From Ceriagrion tenellum (lineage: Eukaryota; Arthropoda; Insecta; Odonata; Coenagrionidae), in contig OY720632.1 in NCBI GenBank assembly GCA_963169105.1, forward strand, positions 56,887,136 through 56,951,135: a stretch of DNA of 64,000 bases. The letters run 5' to 3'. Positions 12,617 through 23,105 of the stretch are shown piece by piece. How positions within the stretch are numbered: the first letter of the stretch is position 1; every line of letters begins with the position of its first letter. Below the pieces are notes generated by a model, which was not told where the DNA came from, did not search any database, and saw only the letters and a list, made by a program, of their open reading frames with translations. The position numbers and the translations under genes are program-made.

Positions 12617-13148
12617 TCGGACATCAAGCAAAGAATATCCCAAGCTAAAATGGCGTTCATGGGAAAAAGACAACTGCTGTACTCAAAGAGGACAGGACTA
12701 CAAACCAGGAAACAGTATGTGAAAACCTTCGTGTGTATCGAAATGGATCGGAAGCATGGACCATGGAGCATTGGACCAAACTGACCAGAATAGACTAAAA
12801 GCCTTGGAAACCTGGTGTTGATGCTGAAGGTAAAATGGACGGAAAAAATAAGAAATGATGAAGTGTACAGAAGAGAAGAAGAGGAATGGACCATATGGAA
12901 CACTGTATGGAAAAGAAGAACAGGATGGATTGACACACCCTGAGACACATGGGATTTCTGAAGAACATAATTGAAGGTAAAATAGAGGGAAGAGTTAATT
13001 AATTAAAAATTGAAGGTAAAATAGAGGGAAACCCAGGAATAAGTTCATGGACCAAATCAAGAGGAGAGTCCATAGGAAGAGATACCAGGAGGTAAGGGTA
13101 CTAGCATTAGATAGGGAAGGGTGGAGGGCCGCAGTCAACCAATCTTAG
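12617..13148 (+). pseudogene. LINE ORF2 C-terminal fragment, copy 2 (longest)
   Basis: This is the longest copy of the 9.95-kb family. It begins SDIKQRISQAKMAFMGK and continues GLQTRKQYVKTFVC. The frame then shifts into GSEAWTMEHW (family: YGSE.WT), then NRLKALETWC (family: R..ALEMW.WRR). Next come WTEKIRNDEVYRR, KRRTGWI-GH-TLRH and FLKNIIEGKIEG, and finally FMDQI.RRVHR.RYQEVR, ending WRAAVNQS before a stop at 13,146-13,148. At least four frameshifts are needed to read through. A stretch of about 20 bases (ATTGAAGGTAAAATAGAGGG) occurs twice, near 12,970 and 13,010, which is a local duplication inside the IIEGK block. The order of blocks is the normal connection and C-terminal region of a LINE reverse transcriptase protein. 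It is non-functional. Confidence 0.87.
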
Positions 13149-14100
13149 GATTGAACAACCAGCGAAGAGTATGGTCTCAATATCTTGCTTCATGAGTCGG
13201 GAAGTTGGAGGGAAGAAATGGGAAACGGTTTAACGGTCAACTTGAGACCTCAAGGACCGTCGGCGTGAGTCACTTACAGCACTAGTGGATGTCTAATGCA
13301 GTGAGTATAAAAAATGTAATATTGAATGATTGAGAGGATTGAATTATCGAAAACGTGGAGGGAAATATTATGTTGCCTTCGACTGCAGGAGACCAAACTA
13401 TGAGTGTTAGGCATGGGCCAGTGAGGCCGCTTATAACCGAAAAGTCTATATCCATCAAAAAGTATGTGCCTTAATCCGTCCACGATTATATCAAAAAAGC
13501 GATATTCATGAATATGGGGACGAATCAATATCTGTTTACGTTTCCTTGTTGCACAGTTGGTGAGGTAGCAATGAATACGCGTCTGAAAAGACAATGAAGA
13601 ACCGGGACAAATAATAGAGATTGAAAAAAGAATTTATATTGAGGGTTGGGAAATGGACGGTCTTTGGAATGAAATTGGCTTTCAAAACTTTTATCGACGG
13701 GACGTGACAAAAGTTTTCGAAGTCTAATTTCCTCGACTGTTGCGCTCCATTTCTCTCTCCAGTCTCATCGTCTCTTGGGAAACGAAGAGGCTAAAGAGCC
13801 CGGTTTATTCCTGGAGGAGCAGGTTTTTGGATGCAAAATTTCTGGGAGTACCCTCCCACCCTCACCAGTGATCTCTCTTCAATTCACATGGCTAATGACC
13901 CACGACCGATCTAAAAAATTGTATTTGCATCCACATAGCCACACGCTCAATCCTTTTCAAGATAAATGGTACCTTCTCACCGCTCTCTCATTTTTTCATT
14001 ATTTTTATAATTTTTCTGCAGTACATTAATTGTTGTTTATTTGTTGTAAAAAATAACTACATCATTTTATTAGCTATTTTTACGGTTCAACCATTGCGCT
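13149..14100. other. Intergenic sequence
   Basis: No gene recognised between the two LINE relics. Open frames of 60-106 codons on the minus strand show no domain features. Confidence 0.45.
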
Positions 14101-14690
14101 ATTGACGGTATTAGCTCTAATACGTTTAGGGTGGCATACGTTGTTCCACAAGGAAGTATAATCGGCCCCCGTTTATACATTATTTATATAAATGACGTGT
14201 TTTCTCGAATAAGCTGTAATATGAGTTTTTTTGCTCATGATGCGGTCATCTTACGCGAAATTAGGGAAAGTGCGGACTAAAAAACGATCCTTAACAACGT
14301 TTATTCCTCGTGCTAGGAGTGGGGGGCAGAAATGAATCTATGTAGGTAAATTCTCCACTGTACACTTCTTATAGAAGTCATCACACCAACACTATTTCTT
14401 CTTGTGGGAAAGGTAAACATAGTCATAAGATAATGTCAAATACCTTATAATTACCTTCACTTCAGTCATATTGTGGAGAAAACACATGCGTAACATTTGC
14501 GGCTCTCTCCAAAATACTAGGGTTTATAGAGCGTACAGTTAGAAGGTTTTCGGAAAAAATAAGTTAGGTGTTACATTGCTTTGGTATGGGCACATTTTGA
14601 ATATGTCGGAACGTATAAGACCCTGGACAGAAATATTTATCCACTTAGCTTTTAGAGGGAATACTTTTGGAGCCGCTAGAGACACTACAC
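14101..14690 (+). pseudogene. Non-LTR reverse transcriptase relic, catalytic box mutated
   Basis: The relic covers the palm to thumb of a CR1/Jockey-type reverse transcriptase. In order, the visible blocks are IDGISSNTFRVAYVVPQGSI and IGPRLYIIYINDVFS (family: S.VPQGS(I/V)LGP.LF..YINDL), then SFFAHDAVILREI at the catalytic site. Further on is EWGAEMNL, and in shifted frames SKILGFIERTVRRFSEKI and DPGQKYL. The normal catalytic pair is (F/Y)ADD. Here the first aspartate codon is CAT at 14,236-14,238, giving F-A-H-D, which would abolish polymerase activity. A stop follows at about 14,278, with more stops and frameshifts downstream. Residual similarity (GRFGFFEKF) may reach about 14,720. The element is dead. 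The 1.05-kb relic covers an earlier part of the protein and could be a different copy of the same family. Confidence 0.85.
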
Positions 14691-17600
14691 GGTAGGTTCG
14701 GTTTTTTTGAGAAATTCTGAACCGGTGTGTTTCAGAGCGACACAGATAATATGATATTGACTCCACACCACATCTCTAGGTCCGAATGTAACAGTCATAT
14801 ACAGAGATATATTACCGAGCACATGGGTAATAAAATTCGTTCTTTCCATTCATAATAAGGTACCATAATTATAGGAGAATCACTCAAAATAATACCACAA
14901 TACTCTTCACCATTTTACCTCCCAAAATCTTATCCTTTACTCCTCTACTCGGCTGGTGTCGTGACAGCATCTGCTTCTCGCCCATTTGGTGACTCAAAGG
15001 GTATGCAGATGCAGAATTCGTACATTCATTCCTTTAGAACATAGTAACTGCTATGTCTTCCGTTTGAGATGACCTCCAGAAATTAGGCTAATGTTATCTC
15101 CCATTGCGATTACATAGTTACATACATGATGTGGATTAGAATCGTAAATCTCGAATAAAGGCCGTTTGCTATTTTGGTTGCATGAAAGTCGACCTTTGAG
15201 TTATTGTGAAAAGCAGGTGCGTCTGAATGAAAAAAAAAGTAGTAATAAACGTCCTAATTGGAAGGACTTCATTTAATTAGATCTCAGAAACAGATCGTTC
15301 TCTTGTAATTTTTCGCCTCTTTTATTTCCGTCCTTCTACCTTTCTCTTCATCACCATTTTTTCCATTGTTCTCGCCGAACGGATACGTCACAGAATCCGA
15401 GGGCGCTGCGCCCCCATGTAAACGGGTTGGCGCTTTTGGCGAAAGGGAGCGATATTTCATTTTGGTCTCTTTTTTCCCTTTTATCAAGGTTAAACGGTGA
15501 AGGGAATCCGTGAGATGTGAGGAGGCGGTTTTTGGAAGAGAATAACGAAGCTTAAAAATGAGCATTGGGAAGAACAGAATACTGGACTAATATTGAAGGT
15601 TGATAATAAGGAAACGATCCTCATGAATATTTTTTAGATATACCCGAAACTCGCTGGCTATTCGTATGTTGACACAGGACATTTATCATTGTCAACCCAG
15701 ATGCAGTGTCAACGGGTACATAGGATCGGGCTAAACAAGTATAACCTTGACCCTGAAAGGAAAATGTTGTTATTAATTGGAAAATGAGTCGGGCACCCAT
15801 TTCAATTCTCCAAAAATGATACTGTGAAGAGAAATGAGGTCTACGGACGTACACACTGCTACTATTCGTACCAAGTGAAAAAAAATTACCGTTGCTAACT
15901 CTACCGTTGCTAATTTTTGTGATTTGGATGGGAAAATGCGATAAGTGAATTAAATATTGGCCGGTCTTCCAGCTGTTTCCTTTGATGTTCTTTATCTCTT
16001 TTTTATTAAAACTGGGCGAGAACAAATTATGAATAAATTTGCCGGTGTAATGCCAAATCGTGAAGCTGAAAACGCTAACGACGGCTTACTTTACCACTGT
16101 TAACAGAATTGATCGATTTTTTTCTTTTTTTATGCGAAAAAAGTATTATTATTGAGCTCATTTTATTCGAAGCAATGAATACATAATAGATTTTGTATTT
16201 TTTTAATCAATGGAAATTAGTGCTCTCTTGGTTTTATTTATTAATACGGGGAGGTACTGTACAACGAGAAATTACGCTGAATATATGCGCTATCTCTGGG
16301 GGAAATTAAATTTTATACAAATTTATTTCTTTGATATTTAAATGTATGTATAAAAATATGTAAATTTGATAAAAAATAAATGTGATCGTTTTATGAGCAT
16401 CTTTCACTGATGCTGTTATTTTCAAGTATATGGTATTTCGTCCTTCAAATATACAAACCATTAATTACCTTGAGTTGATGCTGTTTGCCTACATTTCACA
16501 ATGCATAAATAATTTCTGTGCTATTCGACTTCCGGTTTATTACATTTTAAACCAGATTCTATTTAAATGGGAATCACTAAATACTTCTGCAGTGTCATTA
16601 GCTAAACGCGATTATGACGGCATTAAAATTTACAATATATTATGAATTCTAATGTAATTGTTTGTGTAAAATATGCAACTGGGCTGCAACCAATTATACT
16701 TTTTAACCACCCATACTAAGAGCGGTGAGTACCAGTTTACTTGCAGGCCTTCCTGTCCTCAAATTCTGTCCAGTTTTCCAAGATCCCATTCATGAACATT
16801 ATGATTGACATTCATGAAAATTATGCCGATTAAATTTTTTGATGAACAAGCCACGTTTTGCTGCGGGTGAGGACAAGGGGATGCAATGCTTAAGCGACCC
16901 TTCTTATCACCGTATATCTCATACCATTACTTACATAATGATTACATAATGATTGGGTAACAAAGAGAAGTCCTAACCTTTGCACTATAATTTCCAATTA
17001 CTATCTTCATCTATTACCTTACTCAGGGCAGGAATAAGGGATGGAGAATTGAGCGGGAAGTTCTCTTAAGGTATAAAGCTGCGTATCAAGGAAAAGGCAG
17101 AGAAAGGAAACTTCAACGGAAATATAGTAGCTCGAGGAAAATGAGAGGTTAATAGAGGACGGCATAGTTCGTACGAATACTAACGTAGGTGGAAGATTAG
17201 GAAAATGTCACTCTCAAAGGAGTAAATGAAAGTTGATGCGGTGAATCCGTGAGATAATAGATTGGTGATGGTGGGGAAAAGAGCAAGGAGATAATATTTA
17301 CTTGATTTAACAATTGAGAATATTAGAAAACGATAGCCGTAACACCAAGTTATAGGCATACCGATGATCGCTGGACAATAAATATATTCTTTTACAGTTC
17401 GTCTTTTCCAATTGTTTGCGCTTTGATCATTTATATTGCTATTTCCATTACAAGAAGGCATTCAACTATTTTTAGATCCAGTTATGTTACTGGGAAAGTA
17501 ATTTTAGAAGAGAAATGATTGGGTCTAATAGTATAGAAAAAGAAATAGTTTTCTACTAACAATAGAAAATATAAAGCAGTGAAATGATGTATATGATTGG

Positions 17601-17975
17601 TAGAAATTAATATGGAACAGTTTTATGGAAAATGTGCGGAGCAATGAATCCGTACTAGTGAAAGGGAAAAATAGACATTACGAAGGGGTAGAGGTCATGG
17701 CAAGCCTGACAGTGCTCTCAATGTATCTGTCAGATATTTCTAGCCTTAAATGCAATCTCTATCAATCAAGATCTCAATGTTGACTCCATTTTTCGGGCTG
17801 AACTTCTTTTTATCTTAAGAGCGTTTCATTTTGAGTATTTTTTGTGCCAATCACTCAGATGCCGTGTAACTGTCGCCTTTGAGTAGGGCGAGACCAGTCG
17901 AGTCCGCGCCTCGTATCTGAGAGGTACATTTTGGGCTTCCACGTAAGTGCTTTTTGTGCCCACACGTGAGACGGA
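14691..17975. other. Intergenic sequence
   Basis: About 3.3 kb with no recognisable gene. It contains AT-rich tracts at about 16,100-16,450 and a short tandem duplication of TACATAATGAT near 16,933. Open frames are short and featureless. The left end of the piggyBac element must lie in the last few hundred bases, but its terminal repeat was not identified. Confidence 0.45.
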
Positions 17976-19701
17976 ATGGTTTCAACATCAAGGTTTGAGT
18001 TCAATGTGAGTGATCCTGATGGCAGCAAAATCATTAGAAATACAATTTTGAGCAATGATTGTGAAAGTGACGAAGCGTGTGATTCATCGGATACATATTT
18101 GGATGATCGTGTGAAGTTAAGTCGAAAATACAGAAGAGATCCCTTCATTAGATGATTTTAACTTAGATGGGCTAATTTCACAAATATTTTACTTATACAA
18201 TTTATATTTACGACAAAGTGGACCAAAAATGCTACGACTAAGTTGTCTAAGAGAAAACCTCATTATATTGTTACTTGTCTGCCTGGTGTTAAAGGGGCTG
18301 CAAAAGTTTGCAAAACGGAAATAGAATGCTGGAACTTATTGTTGAAGAAACAAATAGGCGTATGGGGGCGGTGCATGGATCATTCACTCGAGAAAAGGAT
18401 GCTAATAACACAGAAATTGTGGAAATCCAAGGATTTTTAGGCTTGCTGTGCATGGCCAGATTAGTCATGTCCAAGAGACTAAATGTGCAAGATTGGTGGT
18501 CCACCGATGGAATGGGAGTGGATTTTTTTAGACTGGTGATGTAAAATAATCGTTTTAGTTTTCTTCGGCGCTATATTAGATTTCATAATAAAGCTACTCG
18601 CACAGAAAGGAAGAGAACTGACCAACTTGCCGCATATGGGCATTTTTCGATTGCTGTGTGCAGCAATGCAAAGGCCTATACTCTGTTGGTCAGAATGTTA
18701 CAGTTGACGAGATGCTACCCAAATTTTGCGGAATACGTAGTTTCCGGAAATATATACCATTCAAGCCATCTTGGTATGGCATAAAATTGTTTGTTGTGGC
18801 AGATTCCAGAACGAATTACCTAATTAGCATTGAAATACATACGTAGGAACGCAGCCAGTTGGGCCCCACTGTAAAATTAACTCTCCTGCTGGTGTAGTTT
18901 TAGGACTATCGGAAGCAATTTACGGAACTGGAAGAAATAAAGTAGCCGGCAATTGGATCACAAGTATTACATTAGTTAAAAGTTTGAGAAAAAAGAATGT
19001 TGTCATACGTAGGAACAATGAAAAAGAATAAAAGAGAAATTCCTCCTGATTCTCTCTTCTTCTCTTCTCTCCTACATACCTAAAAAAAAGCAAACGCGTA
19101 GTTTTGCAGGATGAATTACAATAGATCGATAGACGAGACAAGTGGACAGGCTAAGAAACCAGAAATTATTACGCATTACAATGCACACAAAGGTGGCGTC
19201 GACACGTTTGACGAGAAGATTGAAACTTACAGCGTGACAAAAAACACGAGGAGATGGCTATAGTCATCTTTTATATTATGCTTAACATAGTAGCAATTAA
19301 CGCGCAGGTTGTGTACATGGGGAATGGCCTAAATGTTAGAAGCAGAAGAGACTTTTTGAAGGAGTTAATACATTATCTCGCGCTGGATGAACTACAGAGG
19401 AGAGCAGTATATTCAAGAGGTATACGAACCTCGCTTCAAGTACGTAATTTGTTGATTCTTTCATGTCGAATTCTCATATAAATTTCATGAGGGAATTTCT
19501 TTTCTCTTATTGTAGGAGTGATTGAGCGATTACCGTCATCAGAACGATTCTGAAAAAGAAGAAAAACGCAACGGATGAAAGTGAAAACAATCTTGCAAAA
19601 ATGGGAAGAATTAGTTTCGGCTCTCAAAATACCTGTGCAAGAGGTGCAAAATTAATCTTTGCTTGCAACACGCCGAACTTGTCTGTCAAAATTGTGTATG
19701 A
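17976..19701 (+). pseudogene. piggyBac transposase pseudogene
   Basis: This is a decayed DDE transposase of the piggyBac superfamily (cut-and-paste, TTAA targets). The likely start ATG is at 17,976 and opens an acidic N-terminus (SNDCESDEACDSSDTYLDD). Then come KWTKNATTKLSKRKPHYIVT, LPGVKGAAKVCKTEIECW, ELIVEETNRRMG, and EIQGFLGLLCMARLVMSKRL followed by NVQDWWS. The catalytic core starts with YSVGQNVTVDEMLPKF, with the first Asp at 18,706-18,708. The second catalytic site reads VAGNWITS, so the Asp of the usual ADNW(F/I)TS box is Gly (GGC at 18,948-18,950). The third is HYNAHKGGVDTFDEK, with Asp at 19,201-19,203. RRW..VIFYIMLNIVAINA follows after a one-base shift near 19,258. The C-terminal cysteine-rich finger CKRCKINLC..H....CQNC is intact at 19,636-19,695, with its stop at 19,699. 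Further breaks are an in-frame stop at 18,542, frameshifts near 18,330 and 18,650, a stop near 18,844, and a probable internal deletion near 19,060. Terminal inverted repeats were not found. Confidence 0.94.
19440..19515 (+). other. Possible short intron in the piggyBac relic
   Basis: Between the AINA...DFLKEL block and the C-terminal finger, the reading is interrupted by a GTACGTAA...TTATTGTAG stretch of 76 bp with good donor and acceptor ends. It could be a small intron of the transposase gene or simply diverged sequence. Joining the flanks does not restore a clean frame, which weakens the case. Confidence 0.2.
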
Positions 19702-20429
19702 TTTGAAAAAAATGCAAATTTTGCCTTTTTGAGTATCAAAGTTATAAACCAGCCTCAAAAAATAAAAAATATTAACAAAGAATAGTACTACGAGTGGAAG
19801 GTAAGTGCTGATTAAAAAAAACCTTGAAGACACGTGTTTGCGCGCGTAATTATTACTTTCTTAAGAAAATGGTCTAGTAATAATTTATTTTTCTAAGTTT
19901 TTAACTCAGAAAAATTAAGCTAAATTATATAGAATGCAAAAAATGCCACAAACTCAAAAGAACTTGCCAATAATGCAATTTTATATTGCAAACTAAAAAT
20001 GCGTTTATATCTGACAAATATATTGCAGGCACTTCCGTGACACATCCTATTGGGGGCACTGCCGGGCTAGGAAAGGGGAAGGAAGAGTGAGCAGAAAAAA
20101 AATATCTTTGGGGATAAACCATTATGGCTTGAGTTGCTTGTGATAAGGTGAAAAGAGCTGGATGAAGTGGAGGATGTTATGGATGAACCTGTTAAAGGAA
20201 TTAGTCGCTCGCTCTTTCAAATGAGAGAGACTGGTGGGGTTTGTAATCCAGAGGATAGTGCGAAAGTTACGATTGGGCAGCTTTTGAAGGAGCGTTTGGA
20301 TTGGACTCTCTCGGTCACGACTGAAATTCCGACATGTCGGGAAATGCATTACTTTCGGGTGGGGGGACGCCGTTGCCTTGAAAAACACCTTGTTCACTCA
20401 AAAAAGGAAGCTCTAACCTAAACCTACCT
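19702..20429. other. Intergenic sequence, probable 3' flank of the piggyBac element
   Basis: No further gene is seen. TTAA sites at about 19,855 and 19,912 are candidate right borders, but no matching terminal repeat to the left side was recognised. Confidence 0.35.
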
Positions 20430-20620
20430 CGTCTAAAAGTCCTCGCCTGCTAACCGGAGGGTCACGGGTTCTAATCCCGCCTGGGTGGAATTATCAGCAC
20501 CAGGGAGTAATGGTTTGTGTTTGTCTGTTGTTACAGTTATTCACCTAATATAAATCGGCCGAAGGTGCTGTAATCGGGATAGTTAAGATGAAATAGAAAT
20601 AAAGTGAAATAAATTAATGA
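20430..20620 (+). mobile_element. tRNA-derived SINE, decayed head
   Basis: The sequence CCTCGCCTGCTAACCGGAGG followed by GTCACGGGTTCTAATCCCG is the anticodon arm and T arm of a tRNA-like head. The loop contains GCT, and GGTTCTAATCC is a near-consensus polymerase III B box. The D arm and A box are not recognisable, so the 5' part is truncated or mutated. A unique body of about 120 bp follows (CAGCACCAGGGAGTAATGG, then AATCGGCCGAAGGTGCTG). It ends in an A-rich tail with GAAATAGAAATAAAGTGAAA, as expected for a SINE mobilised by a LINE. The GCACC of CAGCACC and GGTGC of AAGGTGC are complementary and could pair. A functional tRNA gene is excluded by the missing acceptor and D arms. Confidence 0.65.
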
Positions 20621-21034
20621 GTCTTGCGGTAAATTCTTTACTAAACGCGGCCACAGATTAGAAGCTACTCACTTCTTTTGACACAGTTTGTGGTGAGTAT
20701 GAGGAAGGCGGTGGAATGAATAGCGAGCGAGTAGCTGTGGTCTTGAGGCTTGAGGGTGCGAAAATAACGTAAATGAGGGGGCGTGCGTGCTGTCTGCTGC
20801 GGGTTTTAGTAGAAGTGAAGTGTAATTAGTAAGTTGGCAGGCGTGGGTTGGCTGTGACAACGAGGAAGGGATTAATTTGGGCATGTCTTCTTTGAGACAT
20901 TGCCTCCGATGTTTAAGCAGGGAGCCCCCTGGGGAGCGTCTTGGTGTGACGCAGTGGAGATATAACCACGCAAATTACAAAATACTGTTACTAAACTGAA
21001 GCAGGTTTCACCCCGAAGTGACATTTCCAGCCTT
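20621..21034. other. Intergenic sequence
   Basis: No gene seen. It includes a moderately GC-rich purine stretch (20,690-20,880). Confidence 0.4.
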
Positions 21035-21094
21035 CTGAGCATGGCTCATTATGGCGAAACCGGTTGTTTCAAAATGAAACTGCGCACAATGAGT
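21035..21094 (+). ncRNA. Hammerhead-like motif, possible Penelope-like element end
   Basis: CTGAGCA at 21,035-21,041 is followed by TGGCTCATTATGGC and then GAAACCGGTTG at 21,056. Next is a GTTTC-AAAAT-GAAAC hairpin (21,066-21,080). This is the order of a hammerhead ribozyme core: CUGANGA, stem II, GAAA, stem III. The GCCGAAACCGGTT-type string is common in repeats derived from Penelope-like elements. Here G8 of the core is changed to C and stem II no longer pairs well, so cleavage activity is unlikely. No Penelope protein is seen nearby. Confidence 0.35.
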
Positions 21095-22192
21095 GTTCCA
21101 AGAAATATGTGGATTATGTACTTCCTATTTTCCCCCAGGTGATATTTTCAAGCACCTAAAAACGCTTATACTTTAGAAAACCGAATTACAATTTCCAACT
21201 GAATATACATACTCCACAAATATGCAATTTGATGCTTACTTGCGGTTTTGCCCAACGTTGTCTTAAAGTAACAAGAGAGATGTACTAGGTTGATGAGACC
21301 GGTAAAATATCGTGAAGTCGTGATCGTAAAGTTCACTGAAGTCACTATGTTCCTTTTTCCTAATAATTTGCCCACCACAGCGTTTTAATAGAAATATGAG
21401 ACAAGCGCTAATGGCTTGCTTTTTGAAAGGTTAGTTTTGAAGTCAGTTCTTTGGAAACTGCTAAGATGTTAACCTTGGGACAAATATGGTGATGTCATAC
21501 TAAAAAAAATTAGTATTGATTAAATTAATTAAATCTCCCTAAAAATAACATGATTGTTTACTATTATCTTGAAATGGGAAGATTTTACATTTTCTAGGCA
21601 TTTTAGAGTCAAGTAGCACATCTATACCATTTTATAGAACGAAAAAATCGCAGACAAATTTCTATTGACAGTTTGGTGAGGGTGGGCTAGCTTTCTGCTG
21701 TTAATCTTTGATTATTGGATAACAACAAACTATCTGCGTGCGCTTAGAGAGCCAATGGGGTGGCCGCAATGGGAGAACAAACGTTTAGCATGGAGGAAAG
21801 AAATGTTGGGGGTCTTGATATTGACTCATAGACGAATTTAGGAACCTAAGTCGAATGGAACTGAATGATTTATTTTTAGCGTACCGCACGTATCACAATT
21901 GCGCGAAGAGTCGTCTTCCTTCATCAGTTTACGCAATGCAAGCATCGCATACACATTGAGCTAAGTAAGTTACGTGATTGAAGCATTTTTGTTCAAGTAC
22001 TGGTTTGCTGGAAACTCATATCTCATCAGTAATATCTATTCATAAAAGTGGAGAACATTGCGTCATTAAGATTTGGTTTTTAGCAATTGTATGCTATTTT
22101 TACTGGCAATCTTATGGTACATTACTTATGTGCTTTGTGATAATTCGATGGCGTGTATGGATTTATATTTCCTTCAAACACCAATAAAATAT
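21095..22192. other. Intergenic sequence
   Basis: AT-rich sequence without recognisable genes between the hammerhead-like motif and the inverted-repeat element. Confidence 0.4.
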
Positions 22193-22224
22193 ACAGGGTG
22201 TTTCCAGAGGAAAGTTCGAAACAT

Positions 22225-22345
22225 CTGGAGGAGGTATTAGAGGTGATTTTAAGTATTTTTTGTTCAATTAACATGGGGTCACAACTCCTTAGTTACCGAG
22301 CTATGGCTACGCAAACATTTTTTCAGAAGAATCCCACAATCACAA
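22225..22345 (+). repeat. Left inverted-repeat arm
   Basis: About 120 bp matching the reverse complement of 22,955-23,073 with mostly scattered substitutions. The best-conserved block is the 19 bases ending CCGAG. Confidence 0.85.
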
Positions 22346-22954
22346 TGAAAACACCCAATTTCAATAGCTAATATCGATCGAGATTTGAAGCTTTTCACAG
22401 TGGTGCATAAGATATGTATTGTTCTTGTTCTGCTATTGTCAAAGTTAATGGTATCATATTTTCAAGATGACTCTCGAATATTCGTAGAAATTTAATTAAT
22501 CAACTCAAAAACAAATAATGTACGATAGCACTCTTAATTTCATTTCATAGATATCAATAAATGAGTTAGAATAAAACTTAAAAAAAAATATTTGTCAATT
22601 AATTGTAGCAAAAATCACATCTCTCTCTTTCAAAATAAGGAAGATATGGTAACTTAGCAGATGTTATTACGACGAGACAACAAATGTTCTTATGGGTAAA
22701 GCTTTAATTTGCTTATAAAACCTCATTATTGGTGCAATTAGTGGTACTAATCAAAACTTGCCTTTGAGAAAAAGACCCGAGGTGAAATTTCCAAACAAGA
22801 TCATGGTCTGGTTGCTAAGTTACAACGTTAACTGTCACAAACACAACAAATACATTGAGGTGGGGTTAACAATATGGACGAAGAGTTTCTCCCAATTCCA
22901 GAATCATTTTTAGACGCGTTGAATCTGTAATTTTTCACCACAATTTTGTTTAGA

Positions 22955-23073
22955 CTGTGATTGCAGAATACTTCTGAAAAAATGTTTGCATTGCCATAGC
23001 TCGGTAACTAAGGAGTTGCGACCCATTGTTGACAGGACAAATATGCTAAAATCACCTCCCCTACCTCCTCCAG
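22955..23073 (-). repeat. Right inverted-repeat arm
   Basis: Reverse complement of the arm at 22,225-22,345. It is slightly more diverged at its outer end than the left arm. Confidence 0.85.
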
Positions 23074-23105
23074 AAATTTTGAAAAATTAAAATATAATTC
23101 TGATA

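Larger units (their letters stand above)
22193..23105. mobile_element. Non-autonomous DNA element with long inverted repeats
   Basis: The arm at about 22,225-22,345 is inverted at about 22,955-23,073. Shared blocks include CTGGAGGAGGTA, AGGTGATTTTA, CAACTCCTTAGTTACCGAG, CTATGGC and CAAACATTTTTTCAGAAG. The outer 30 bases at the left (ACAGGGTGTTTCCAGAGG) have a diverged counterpart at the right, where the end ATATCAG mirrors ATACAG. A second, inner inverted pair (GTAACTTAGCA near 22,650 against TGCTAAGTTAC near 22,814) is nested in the middle. The interior has no open frame with transposase features, so the element would depend on a protein encoded elsewhere. AAAATATA occurs at both outer flanks and may be a target duplication or AT-rich coincidence. 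The superfamily is not determined. Confidence 0.85.

Noticed and set aside
12475..12948. 157-codon open frame on the minus strand
   Set aside because: It is largely the antisense of LINE copy 2, whose sense-strand motifs are clear.
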